NCBI RefSeq assembly: GCF_000005505.3
Contig: NC_016134.3
Span: 16,660,624 to 16,724,623, forward strand
From: Brachypodium distachyon
Lineage: Eukaryota; Streptophyta; Magnoliopsida; Poales; Poaceae
Direction: 5' to 3'
DNA: 64,000 nucleotides
Part shown: piece by piece, positions 46,112 to 57,934 of the stretch
How positions within the stretch are numbered: position 1 is the first letter of the stretch
Layout of the letters: each line of letters opens with the position of its first letter
Position numbers and translations under genes: made by a program
Notes under the pieces: model-generated
Databases searched by the model: none
Seen by the model: only the letters and a program-made list of their open reading frames with translations
Told to the model about the DNA's origin: nothing

Positions 46112-48690
46112 TGTAAGACCCGGGACCGGAATTATACAATTTAGCCCTAGATTGCTAACCTTTGCATAATTCAAGTCTCAGGTTCTTAACCTACGATAAA
46201 CACATCAATACATACACGCATTAATGTGCTCATCGCAGGATTTTGCAACATGAATATCATCACCAAAACTCTACAGAAGAGAGTAATTACAAAGCTCATA
46301 CAAGGAGCAGAATAACAAATATTACAAAGAGAGGACACATGTCCCAACATTACATCATTACATCAGCGGAAGTCGAATTATGCCCGAGTACGGACAAGAA
46401 TACAACATGGCCTGAAGAGGCTGGAAGCTGGAAAGAAACCCGCCACGAGTCTCAGAACCCTGATCTGGATCTCCTGGCTAAACATCGAATCCAACGTCGT
46501 GCTCCACGAAGAAGCTAGCGGCTCACCTGCTCTGCTGGAACTTCTGAAAAAAACAACGTTGCAAAGCAACTGAGTACAAAGTACTCGCAAGACTTACGGG
46601 GAGATCTATGCTAGTATGCAACATGTTTCAAAGGACGTAAAGTGGGGTTATGCAGCTCCAGATATCTGGAGAGACACTCTAATAACAACGTCTAATGAGA
46701 GGATGAGAAGCGTCTACTAACCGAGGTGATTAACCTATTTACTAAACACCAAAACAACACAATCCTCGTATCACCCCCTCAACACCCTGTGAGGAAGCAA
46801 TCCAAAGGAAACTCACACTTAAGCAGTTTTAAGCATATCCATGATTAAGGCTAATTACTACTCAAGTTTATGAGATTAAGTTGATTAAAATGATTAAGTT
46901 CTCTATGATCAAGTAATGACCAACCAAGTCGTCCATAACCGCGAACACGGCTTTCCGAAAGATTTATCCTTGCAGGGTGCACCAATTTACCCGTACACGT
47001 TTGACCAACCCACGAATACCAAGCGTGCTCACACCAAATGTGCGCTGGCTGGATTGAGCGACACGACGTTTCCAAGTTCCACAACTAATCCAGGGGGACC
47101 ACCCAATTGAGTCTATCCGAAACGAGAGCCCGGCCGAAGTGTTGTACGGACTCAAGAGTTGCGTGGACAGTTGGTAGCGGTTCAGAGCCCGCAGGATGAC
47201 CACTCCAGGCTAGTACCGCAATCCTATATGAATGCAAAGTCATCAACAAGTCTCCACAATCTCTGTGTGCATGCAATGCAAATGCCAAATGGAACTCCTG
47301 AACTATGTGGCCCCTGGAAGAGCTGAGGATCAAGTACTAAGTCGAGGGGGAATCCATATCTTCTCCCACGAGCTGTTAGCACGAAGTTTCTTGTATCGGC
47401 GAAAACGAGAACTCAGTCCTTAGGTCGGCGCAAATGGAACAAATCACCAATGCGTTAGAGCACGGCCTCCCATCGTTGCCTTGTTACAGTTAAATATCAT
47501 ATCACAGTTTTAAGAATTGCAGTTTAAATACAGGAAGTAGCATGTGAATGTAGCAATTGTGAAACCCAAAGTAAGGACACTAGACTAGCAGTCTAAGGAA
47601 AACTTCTAGTGACCAACTAGGACAATAACAAACATGTGACATGGTAATAGGATAAGGAACCAGACAACAGGCATTTGAATAGAGCTGACTAAAGCTATGC
47701 AATCCTAATGGCATCGTGACAAGATTGAGATCGTAACTTAATGCAAGATTAAGGGAGAGGCAATATGTATAATCAACATGGTCAAGGAATGGCTACTTGC
47801 CTGGAGTACTCAATTGCCCGGAATTGAGCAAGAATCCTGGAAGAAGAACACAACTATAGTCGTCGTCGTAGGAACCGGAGACTAACGAAAAAAAAGCAAA
47901 TACACCACATAAAAGGAAAGTATAAGCATACAAGATACACAAGGTAATTGATATGCGCAATCAAAGAATGATGCGTGGCATATAGGGATGATGCATGACA
48001 TATTAAGGATTTCGAAAGTAAATCCGATATATAATTTACCAAGTTAAATGGAGTCCGAAAATAATACACATAACATCTATACAGCTCCATATGCAAGGAA
48101 TAGAGTTTAATGGATTAACTACAATCAACATTATAGTTGTATTATCATGCATGAGAATGACATGGATAGGTGCAACACATGATTTAACAAGAATAACACA
48201 AAGATCCGACTAGGTCGGGGTGCACACGCTAACGGCAGCAAGGTACCTGCAACTATCGATAATATCGATACATACACGACATCTCATACAACACATGCAT
48301 ATCACCGATCGCAACCTACGAGTCTACGCCAAAGGACGGTGGCTTCACGGGACGGTCGCTCGTTATACCTTGGATACGTGCGGCGTCGCGATGTAGAGAA
48401 AGTAGCCGACGTAGACGAAGTAGTCGTACACGTTGTAGCCGTCGTAGGCGAAGTAGTCGTTCAAGGCTCCGACTTCGTGGTTCGTCGGTCGTCGCGGCGC
48501 ACAAGGTCTTGGGCAGCGGCGCAACGAAGCACTCGCGGAGCAGCGGCAACACATCACAGCAGCGAGCAGTAGCACCAACAGTAGCATGCAGCAACGAGTA
48601 CACGGATGCGCTGACCAGCAGGGCCCACAAGTAAGGGAAACAATTTCCAGAAAAACAGAAAAGAAAGGAAAGAACGGTTCACCCATCTCA
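46112..48690. mobile_element. LTR-retrotransposon-derived segment, boundaries unresolved
   Basis: It starts abruptly at TGTAAGACCCGGGACCGG inside an exon-like block, as a gypsy LTR would. It runs as non-coding DNA to a GC-rich tail (48300-48620) with repeats of GTAGCCGACGTAGACGAAGTA type. It joins an Athila-like gag fragment at about 48690. No matching far end or target duplication was found (CATTG expected). Confidence 0.5.
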
Positions 48691-49085
48691 AGCAGGAGTT
48701 CATCAGTTGCGCACTCAAGATGTTGTTGCAGCTCAGGTGGAGATATTTGCTAAACAACTAACTCAGATGATGACAAATAACAACAATGCTTCGGTTGTTT
48801 CCGCAGCACAGTCGGTTCTTATATGTCAAATCTGTGGAATTCAAGGACATGCGTCACATGAATGTAGTTCCTACTCAACCGTTGAATAATCTGTTTCTGA
48901 AGTTAATTATGCACAAAATCAAGGCCCGTATTCGCAAAGCTATAATCCCTCATGGAAAAATCATCCAGACCTGTCTTACAAAGGAAATCAGAGTGTACAA
49001 TCCTACCATTCTCAACCCACAAATTCAGGGCATAGGCCTCAGTATCAAGAACAACAACAACAACAACAATTCTTGAGCTCATATG
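48690..49085 (+). pseudogene. Athila-type gag fragment with zinc knuckle
   Basis: A CCHC knuckle CQICGIQGHASHEC (about 48827-48868) is followed, after a stop, by VNYAQNQGPYSQSYNPSW, the Asn/Gln/Tyr-rich tail typical of Athila-group gag. It ends in a CAACAA repeat (49052-49072) at the junction with the minus-strand copia RT. Only the C-terminal part of gag is present. Confidence 0.72.
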
Positions 49086-49089
49086 CGAG

Positions 49090-49775
49090 TTTGAATCAAA
49101 CCTTTTATACCACTGCTTAGGAGATTGTTTCAAACCATAAAGGGACTTCTTCAACTTACACACAAATTCCTCTTTACCAGGAACTATGAACCCTTCAGGT
49201 TGGTCCATGTATATTTCCTCCTCAAGCTCTCCATGCAAAAATACAGTCTTTACATCTAACTGTTCAAGCTCAAGATCATGCATAGCAACAATACCAAAGA
49301 AAGTACGGATGGAACTATGCTTTACCACTGGAGAGAACACATCATTATAATCAATACCTGGTATTTGACTGAAACCTTTTGCCACTAACCTTACCTTAAA
49401 CCTCATAGGTTCATTAGGAGACAGACCCTCCTTTCTCTTGAAAATCCGGCGACCGTGTTAAGTGGCCTTCTTCTGTTTAGGCAAGGGCACAACATCCCAT
49501 GTGCTATTCTTCTCAAGAGATTGCATCTTCTCTTGCATGACAGACAACCACTTAACACGGTCGCCGGAAACAACAGCTTCATTATATGTGGCCAGTTCAC
49601 TTTCATGCTCCACCTGTTCTGCACAACTTAAAGCATAATAAACAAGATCACAATCTTCAATTAAACGTGGGTGAGGACCTTTATTTCTCTTTGGACGGTC
49701 AGCTGCAATAGACTGTGTGGGTTGCTGCAAAACAGGTGGTGAGGGTGGAACAATATCATCATTATTATCATCATT
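49090..49775 (-). pseudogene. Copia RT N-terminal part
   Basis: RPKRNKG..RLIEDCDLVYYA linker, WLSVMQEKMQSLEKNSTWD, then FKVRLVAKGFSQIPGIDYND, LDVKTVFLHGELEEEIYMDQ and KKSLYGLKQSPKQWYKRFDS: copia RT motifs including the first catalytic Asp (LDVKT). A stop in the 49446-49465 block separates the two halves (see findings). Confidence 0.85.
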
Positions 49776-49780
49776 GTTCC

Positions 49781-52700
49781 TGTAACATCCCAAAATTTCA
49801 AACTTTTACATGTGCATTGCATCCATAAGCATCATGCCACAATTGCATATTTGAATTCAAATTTGAATCTCAAAAGACTTGAAAAAGGTTTTATTTCAAT
49901 TTAAAACCCTAGTGTTTACACCCATTTGAGCTTTGGATCTTCAAACTAATAGGGATTATTTATAAAAGGGGTTTAATGCATAACTAAGCTATCCCATAAT
50001 TTTTGGATAATTATTTGGGGTTGAAAAACTATTTTATTTAAATAGTCATATAGCCCTAAAGGCATTTATAGGGCAAATGTATTTTTAGATATTTTATTTT
50101 GAGGGGAAATTACTCCCAAAAGTTGAATCAGGATAAAACATGAATTTACAAATTTTCTGCAATTTATTTGGACCAATTTGGAGTTCAAAATCAAAAGATA
50201 TCAAAGAAATGAGAAAAGGAAAAAAAAGGCTAAAAAAAAGGAAGAAACCGGACCGGCCCGGCCAAATGGACCGAACCGGCCCAGCTCGACCGAGCCGCCC
50301 GAGCCAGACCGGCCCAGGCCGCGCGCGTCTGACCGCGCTCGAGCCACTGACGCCCGGGGCCCACGCGTCAGGGTCTTCTTCCCCAACGGGCAACCGCCCG
50401 CGATCTCCGCCGTGGCGCCCGCGCGCGCCGTCGCCACCGCCATCGCCGGGATCTCCTCGCCCCGTTCCTTATTCAAGACCTCGAGCGCGTCTTCTCAAAG
50501 CCTCGAGCCCCCTCTCTTTTTTCCCTCTACTCTCTCTCTCGCTTGCGCCCCCAGGCCGCCGCTATTTCTCGCAGGAGACCGCCACTGCCGCCGTCGCGTT
50601 TTCCTTCGCTGCCGGCAAACCAAAGCGTGAGCTCCGCTTCTTCTTGGTGTTTCCTCTTCCCCTCCGCGTTGCCGATCTTTTGACGCGATCCGTGCCTCTT
50701 TTGGTGCACCGTAGCGCGCGGACGCACCGTGCCGCCGCTCGCCGGAGCCCGTGCTCGCGCCGCCGTCGCCATTGCCGTCCTAGGCGCCCGCGCAGCCATC
50801 CCCGGGGAGAACCGCCGCCGGCTTCGGGTCCGCCTCGTCAAGCCGCGTCCGCCCCACTGCTTCCCATGGCCGTAACGCCATCGGAGCCGCCCGCGCCGCC
50901 ACCCGCAGAGCCACCGCTGGCGACGCCCCCTCGCCGGAAACCTAGGCTTCGCCGGAGTGAGGTAAGAGCGTCCTCATCCGTCCAATCGCCCTTGAACGGC
51001 CGAGATTAGATCTGGCATTTTATTTTAATCGAACCGGTACTGATGAATGAGAAGCCACCACGTGTCACTGCTTAAATAAAAAAACGAGAATAAAATTTTA
51101 TTCCCGGTTTCGAATTAAAATGGCACTTTTGTAGAAAAGCCCCTGTAACTTCAAATGCTTATAACTTTTAAACCCTTTGGCCAAATTTGATAAACTTTAC
51201 CTTTTTGGAAAGCTCTCAACCTGTAGAATCTTTTGGCATGGTTTAAATTTAAATTTGAATATTTGAATCACAGTCAATTTATAGAATAGGGTTTAATGCC
51301 TTTTATTTCATAACAAATTATTTAGAAGTCCTTTTTAATTGAAACCAGTGCCCAATTTTTTTTTATTATCCTCTGTCCTTTTGGACAGAGAAATAAATAT
51401 TTTTGAATTAAATTATTTTGCAGATGGAAATAAAACCTTATTTTAGGGTTTAAACCCTATCTTTTGCCTTTTGATTTAAAACCCTATGCATGTGTTTATA
51501 ATTACCAATGCTTAGGACCAGTTGATCACCCAAATAAAACAAACCAAGTCTTGTGACATGTTGCATTGCATCATAGCATATCTTATTTTGTCGTGATGTG
51601 AATTGTGTGTTTATGTATGTGTATGTTTGTTTGTCTCGTATAGTTTTCTCGGAGAGCGAGTCTTGCGAGTGTGACGAGTGTTTGAACTCGAACTACTGTG
51701 ACAAAGGCAAGTTTACTTTGATCATTTCACCTATTATTTTACTATGCACTAGATGTTTTATTAGTTGCGTTGTTAGGAATATTATTATACCTATGCTAGC
51801 TATGAATCTCCTAGTAGTATAAGATATCCCTGCCATGCCCTTACCACCAATCGCCAATGTAGGTAGTCAAATGCTATGCTATGTTAGTATTCGAGGGTGG
51901 TATTATTACAATATGTTATCATTGTCATTGAGGAGTAATTTTAGATACTTGGCAAAACAATCCCAACGAATCGTCCTGGGTGGGCTGCTTTGAGGAATTG
52001 GAGATGTATGCGACGTCAGGTCCATTTCTATGGGTCCATTTCTATGAGTCGTCTCGCCATTTCTAAGGGAGCACCTGCGTTGCAACTGAGGAATACCACC
52101 CAGGGTATCAGAGACTAGACTAGTTTTTCTATTTAGTAGCTTCCAGTACAACCACATGGTAATATGGGCTCTGCCAGGATGGATGTAAGACATATGATCC
52201 TGGATCCGAGGGATTGTGCAGATGTAGCCGTGTAGGTAGAAACGTAGGTCACTCAGGTGGTCTGGATGATTATGGTATGAAAATTCCTGTAATCGATGCC
52301 GTTGCTACTCTACCCTGAGGACAGTAAGGGATTAACACGTCGATTTCTGTGGGGAATGTGTACAACCTCTCGAGAGTGTCAAACTAAGTACTTAGCCGTG
52401 TCCCCGGTTACGGACAATTATGAGCAACTAGATATGAGGGCTGTAAGGAAGGTCTCACTCATTCCAATTTCTTGAATAAAATGAATGGTCTGAACAGGGT
52501 AGGGGCACTTGATGTATCTACTCAATGTGCTTTAGGTTAATAGGAGCATGGGTGTTTCTATCCCGTGTCCAATAGTGATAAAACTATTTAATAAATGATA
52601 GGATGATACATTGATGCTTTTATGCAATTAGCCAAACCCCACCTTGCCAAATACTGCATATACTTGACAGGATCTGTTATAACCCTTTTGTGAACTTGCC

Positions 52701-53055
52701 AATACATTCAATGTATTGACCCCCTAGTGGCTGCAACGTTTAAATGTTGCAGGTGAACCAGGTGAAGAGTGAGGTACGAATTGTTAGGGTTACGAGTTTA
52801 CATTCCAACATGTTTCGACTGTGGAGTTGTTATGAGACTCCTGCATCTACTGCTTTCCGCTGCAAGATTTTATCTTCTTCTAAGCTAACCCACGAGGTTA
52901 TGCAATATGTAAGATTCTGGATCAATACGATGTAATATACTTTTGACCTTTGTATCTTGATATTAGATCTTGAAACTGTGTGTGCTAGCGAGTCGATCCA
53001 GGAACTAGCACCATAAGCATAGAGATCGAACCCTGTGAAGGGGGGGATCGCTTCA
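49781..53055 (+). mobile_element. Large solo LTR, 3275 bp, inserted in copia pol
   Basis: Starts TGTAACATCCCAAAATTTC and ends GATCGCTTCA, with a perfect 5-bp duplication GTTCC (49776-49780, 53056-53060). The interior has a GC-rich block (50200-51000) with Pro/Arg-rich shadow frames and no retroviral-type domain, so it fits a very long gypsy-type LTR left by recombination. Gypsy affiliation is inference from the TGTAACATCCC start. Confidence 0.82.
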
Positions 53056-53060
53056 GTTCC

Positions 53061-54893
53061 CGTCATCATTACCATGATCAACCTGAGCATCATCGTTGTC
53101 AACAATTTCATCAACGTGCTCCACCTGCACTTTAAGTCTCTCCTCTTCAATGCGAGAGGCATCAGTGGACAAAGTATCATGATACATAACTTTTTCATTA
53201 AAGACAACATTTCTGCTCAGCAAAATCTTTTTAGTTTCAGGATTCCACAACCTGAAAGCTTTAACTCCAGAACCATAGCCAAGAAAAATGCACTTAACAG
53301 CTCTAGGCTCTAGCTTTCCATTATCAACGTGAGCATAAGCGGTGCAACCGAAAACTCTCAACTGTGAATAATCAGCAGGTTTACCAGACCATGCCTTAAT
53401 GGGAGTTTTCTTGTCAAGTGGAATAGAAGGTGACCTGTTTATGAGGGAGCATGCGGTGGAAGCTGGCTTAGCCCAAAAACGCCTTCCCAAACCTGCATTG
53501 GACAGCATGCAATGGGCCCTCGATATGATGGTTCTGTTCATGCGCTCAGCCACGCCATTTTGCTGTGGAGTACGGGCAACCGTGTAGTGCCTAACCACAC
53601 CATCATTGTTGCAAAACTCCTCAAACTCATCAGAAATAAATTCACCACCATTATCAGTATGCAAAATTTTTACCTTCTTTTCAGTTTGCTTTTCTACCAT
53701 AGCTTTCAACTTCTTAAAAGCACCAAAAACATCAGATTTGTGTTTCAGAAAATAAGGCCAAACTTTTCTTGAGTAATCATCAATAATGTTAAGCATGTAA
53801 TTAGCACCACCAATAGAAGTCTTACGGGAGGGTCCCCAAACATCTGCATGCATATAATCTAATATGCCTTTGGTGGTATGAACGGAAGAAACGAATTTAA
53901 CCCTTTTGTGCTTACCATAAATGCAGTGCTTACAAAACTCAAGCTTACTCAAGTTGCAGCCATTGATCAGCTCTCTCTTAACCAACTCTGTCATCCCATG
54001 TTCACTCATATGCCCAAGACGCATATGCCAAAGATTCGTTTTTGCACAATCATCAGAATCATTAGGTGTAATGGCAGCAGCAAAACCAGGCAAAGTGCTA
54101 CCTCTAAGAACATATATTTTGGCAGAATTCATATCACCTATCATGTGAATGAGAGAACCTCTAGATACTTTCAAAAGTCTACGCCCTCCGACGTACTTGT
54201 ACCTGTCACAATCCATGGTACTAAGTGCGATCAAATTTCTTGCCATGTTTGGTATGTGCTTCACCTCTTTCAACATGCGTGTCATGCCATCATGGGTCTT
54301 GATCTGAACGGACCCAACGCCAACAATATGACAAGGATTGTCATTACCCACACGCACAAAATCTCCAGTATGCACAGACTCATAAGAACTGAATCAATCC
54401 TTGTTACAACAAATATGAAAAGAACATGTTGTATCAAGAATCCATTCATCATCACGGGAAATACAAGTAGCAAGAACAACGAGGCATTCACCCTCAGAGC
54501 TGTCGGTGGAAACGACAGCGGCCTTACCAGTACCATCGGACTTATCTTTCGGTTTGTAGGTATCGTTCCTTTTCTTCATATTCTGCAGTTTATAACAATC
54601 TTCAATGACATGATTATTTTTCTTACATTCCTGTAGAACTTATCTTTTCCACGGGACTTTGAATGAGCTTTTCCGTCCTGGCTCTTATCTTGGTTGCCAT
54701 AGTTGTTGTTCCTTTGCTCGGTCCTGCCACGAACCTGCAGAGCTTTTGCCTTTGACGACGACCCATCGGTCTGCACCATAGACTTCATCTTTTCTTTCTG
54801 TCTAAGTGCTTCTAAAACCTCATTAATGGTTAGAGATTCATGGCTATAAAGAATTGAATCGCGGAAATTTGTATAGAAACTAGGCAACGAGCA
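53061..54893 (-). pseudogene. Copia gag C-terminus, protease and integrase
   Basis: From 54893 down: NFRDSILYS..NEVLEALRQKE gag tail, a Lys/Asp-rich linker, protease box WILDTTCSFHICCNKD (DTT instead of the usual DSG, so probably inactive), then a 440-codon open frame (53053-54375). It contains the integrase zinc region (LWHMRLGHMS..CKHCIYGK), all three catalytic acids (MHADVWGP, HTDNGGEF, NGVAERMNRT) and the linker LRVFGCTAYAHV. The integrase is the best-preserved piece. A stop near 54390 separates it from the protease. Confidence 0.88.
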
Positions 54894-54896
54894 TAA

Positions 54897-56417
54897 GGGT
54901 TTGTTTGTTTGGGCTCCAAGAATCCGCTCCAACAACTTCTGGGATGTAGAAGCTGGAGCCCAAACAAACAACTTGTTTTGGACCGGCTCCTACCAACGGC
55001 TACCATGGAGCGCTCCAAACCGATACATTACGAACGAGAAGCTGCCATTTCGGTTCTTCCGGCCGCGGCTGCAGCTCCAGAACCAAACATTTTACCGATT
55101 TACCCTCCCACCAATTCACATACAACACCTGAATTGCCATGCACCGCTTCGCTCTATTCCTCACCAACCCGAACGACCAGACCCTATTCCGGTCTCCTGG
55201 CCGCCACCTATCTCGCTCTATCTCTCCAGCCACCGGCGGCGGCCGTCGCCTCTTTCTCCGACCGTCAGCTCCTCCGCCTTGCTCCTCGGGACGGCGGAAC
55301 AGATCTGCATCCCTCCTCTCCGTGGCCCCCAACCGCCACCAGCCCACCACCACGAGCTCGGAGTTCCTATCCCGTGGACTGCGCGGCCACTCGATCTCTG
55401 TCCACCAGCGCCACCGCCACTCGATCTCTTGCCACCGACGCCGCACCAAGCTTCCAAGGCCGCCGCCACGCGATCCTGCTCCCACCGCCCCCTGCTCCCC
55501 CGAGTTCCCGCCGTCCCCCTCGTACCTCCGGTCGCGCTACAGCAACTCCCGCCGCCCCTTTCTCCCCCGAGTTCTCCCCATACAACAACTCACGCCAGAG
55601 TAGCTGAGTAGGTGGAGGCGCTGGAGCGCCTAAGCGTCGATTGCTCCAGGCCCAGCTCGCTCCGTTCTCTCGATCCGGGTTGTTGTCTTGATTTGGGATG
55701 CTCTCTGTTTTTTTTTTCCGTTCTTGCTAGGTAGGAGTATGCGGCCGGAAGGAGCCGCCTTCTCCCTCTGCTTTTGGTCTGGTACTCTGGTCGGTTATGT
55801 TCTTCTAGTTCTGTTCTTGGAGACTTGGAGATCGCTACATATTCCACGATATAAAGACTACAGATTGAAGAGACCTGAACTATTAGGTCCCATTGTCATA
55901 CTGTCTATCTGTTTATAAATAGTCCACTTAGCAGCATAACTGAATGAACATGCCTGGAGGTGAGTTAGTGTATAAACATGACTGGATGTGAGTTAATGTA
56001 TGCATGCGTGTGAACGTGCCAAAATTTTGCAAAATTGCTCACTGTTCTTTTTGATGTATATATGTGTATTTCTGTAAGATGCTATGACTTGGAAATAGGT
56101 CAACCAAATTCTTGTCACATGTATAATACATATATATACACTGTCCAATTCAGTGAAAATTGGTCAACTGCAGGTAAAAACAACTCTTAAATGACTTGTT
56201 TACAGTTAAAATGATACAATCAGTACTTATACCGAATCTACAGAACTACAGGGTCATTTATGTCATTTCAGCACATTTCAGCTGCAGTCACAGCTATGAA
56301 ACAGACACACATCAGACAACTTCAATCTTACAGCTGCAGCTAGCAGCCACAGCTGATTCTGGGAGCCGCAGCCGTAGAATCTGCAGCTGTGGAGTTCCAG
56401 CCCAAACAAACACAACC
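54897..56417. mobile_element. PIF/Harbinger-like non-autonomous element, 1.52 kb
   Basis: Terminal inverted pair GGGTTTGTTTGTTTGGGCTC / GCCCAAACAAACACAACC and a 3-bp TAA duplication (54894-54896, 56418-56420) in copia gag. The first 75 bp form their own hairpin (GTTTGGGCTCCA..TGGAGCCCAAAC, 54903-54970). The inner GC-rich block (55050-55600) has long frames on both strands without transposase motifs. It is probably mobilised in trans. Confidence 0.78.
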
Positions 56418-56429
56418 TAAGAGTAAGAT

Positions 56430-56870
56430 GGCTAAATCCTCATCATCATACTTAACCTCAAGCTTGCAAGTCAGAAACCATCTTTCGAAAAATAGTTATA
56501 TGAGATATTACCGATCCACCTTCTTGCAGCTTATGGGTGAACAACTTTATCTTTACATGCATCTTACTGGTTAGATCTTTAGACATGCAGATCGATTCCA
56601 GTTTCAGCCACAGGGCTGCAGTAGATTTCTCCTCCAACACTTCCTGCAAAATATTATTGGATAGATGAAGTTGAATCAATGACAAAGCCTTACGATCTTT
56701 GCGTTTTTCTTCGGCAGTCCACTCCTTTTCATCCTTCTTGCCGAAGGAATCAAGCGCTTCATCCAGATCTGAAGTTTGGGCGAGAATCGCCCGCATCTTC
56801 ACTTGCCACAACGAGAATCGTGTAGTGTAGTTCAGCTGCGGCAGATCGAACTTCAAGGTAGACATGTCAC
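56430..56870 (-). pseudogene. Copia gag N-terminus (UBN2-type)
   Basis: LPQLNYTTRFSLWQVKMRAI, KDRKALSLIQLHLSNNILQE, TAALWLKLESICMSKDLTSK and LFTHKLQEGGSVISHITIF match the copia gag UBN2 region. The first Met of the family is near 56865 (MSTLKFDLP). The frame is open up to the Harbinger-like insertion. Confidence 0.88.
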
Positions 56871-56905
56871 AAACCCTAGGTGGAACCTGGGGCTTTGATA
56901 CCACT

Positions 56906-57369
56906 TGATATGAACGCGACAAGCAAGAATGAAGAACGAAAAAGAAATCACATCACAAAGACACATGGATTTAATGTGGAAAACCCTCTCAAACAACGAG
57001 AGGGAAAAACCACGGGCACCAGCCAGCAAAGCTTCACTATATGTGAGTGTTTACAACGCCAGGGAGATTTCACGAACTCAACTCGTGCGAACTCCGCCCA
57101 AAACGGCGGCACACAAGGGGTATTTATAGCAGGAGCATTAGGGCAGGGCAGATCCGTAACGGTCACATCGGAAGTTCCGGTTGGAGGCCGGAAGTTCCGC
57201 ATATTCTTGAATATCCGGAAGTTCCGGAGCAAGTTTCACAATTTCCCGAAAAATAACAGAGAGCAAACCGAAAATTTGGCCGGAAGTTGGGCTGGAAGTT
57301 CCAGCGTCTGGAATGGCCGGAAGTTGGGCCGGAACTTCCGGCCACTGGGATTTGGATCACAAGCCAACA
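56906..57369 (-). repeat. 5' LTR of the copia element
   Basis: On the minus strand it starts TGTTGGCTTGTGATCC and ends TTCATATCA, followed by the primer site TGGTATCAAAGCCCC. CTATAAATACC (about 57128-57118) is its TATA box. U3 carries repeats of CCGGAACTTCC type (57168-57350). Confidence 0.85.
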
Positions 57370-57934
57370 GATTTCTGTGACTGCAAGACAAGGACATGTA
57401 ATTTGTGAAAGGAAAAGTCTTGGGTTTTTTTTCCTTCAGATTTGTTGTATCTAAGTCGTCTAATTTTTGTTTGGAGATAAGTCGAACTTTCAGCCGTTGG
57501 ATTTAATTTGTGCTTTAAGATTCGTAACAATGATAAAGAAAAAGCTAGATATGACACTTATATTAATCTGATGGCTGTGATGCGTTGACTGAGATTTTAA
57601 ACTTAAAAAAAATGAGGCGACCGACATATAGCCACACTTTTTTTTTCAGCCACCTTTCTTTCTTGTTAGGAAAGAGAAAGTCCTGGTGATAAACATAGTT
57701 CGAGAATTCAAGCTGTACAGCCTTTCACCTAAAAAAAAAAAGAATTCAAGGTGCACGAAGGTACACTCTGTCCCGTGCAGCCGTCCGTTGACTGAGAGAC
57801 TGACCATCCCGTCAGCAGCCTTTGTGGATTTTTATACTTTCCCATCTCCTTTGCTCTTTGTGTGGTTATCGGGAGGACGTACTCTTCATTGACCTCAGCT
57901 AGCTTGACCGAGAGGTACCAATAACCCAAGATCG
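57370..57934 (+). promoter_or_regulatory. Upstream region of the sugar transporter
   Basis: AT-rich 5' flank. TTTTTATACTTTCCC at about 57829-57843 could be the TATA box, about 100 bp before the ATG. Nothing else is recognised. Confidence 0.4.

Larger units (their letters stand above)
49086..57369 (-). mobile_element. Ty1/copia retrotransposon, minus strand, 3'-truncated and twice interrupted
   Basis: Reading from high to low coordinates: 5' LTR (56906-57369), tRNA-Met-type primer site (56886-56903), gag, protease, integrase and the first part of RT. Sequence stops in the RT palm near 49090, so the YVDD box, RNase H and 3' LTR are absent. A solo LTR (49781-53055) and a Harbinger-like element (54897-56417) are inserted in it, and removing each restores contiguous pol or gag sequence. 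Confidence 0.88.

Noticed and set aside
50140..51009. 289-codon plus-strand frame
   Set aside because: Lies wholly inside the 3.3-kb solo LTR, is low-complexity Pro/Arg-rich, and has overlapping frames in other phases.
54901..55611. 230-codon frames in the Harbinger-like element as a transposase
   Set aside because: Pro/Arg/Ser-rich, open in three phases, and without DDE or Myb motifs.
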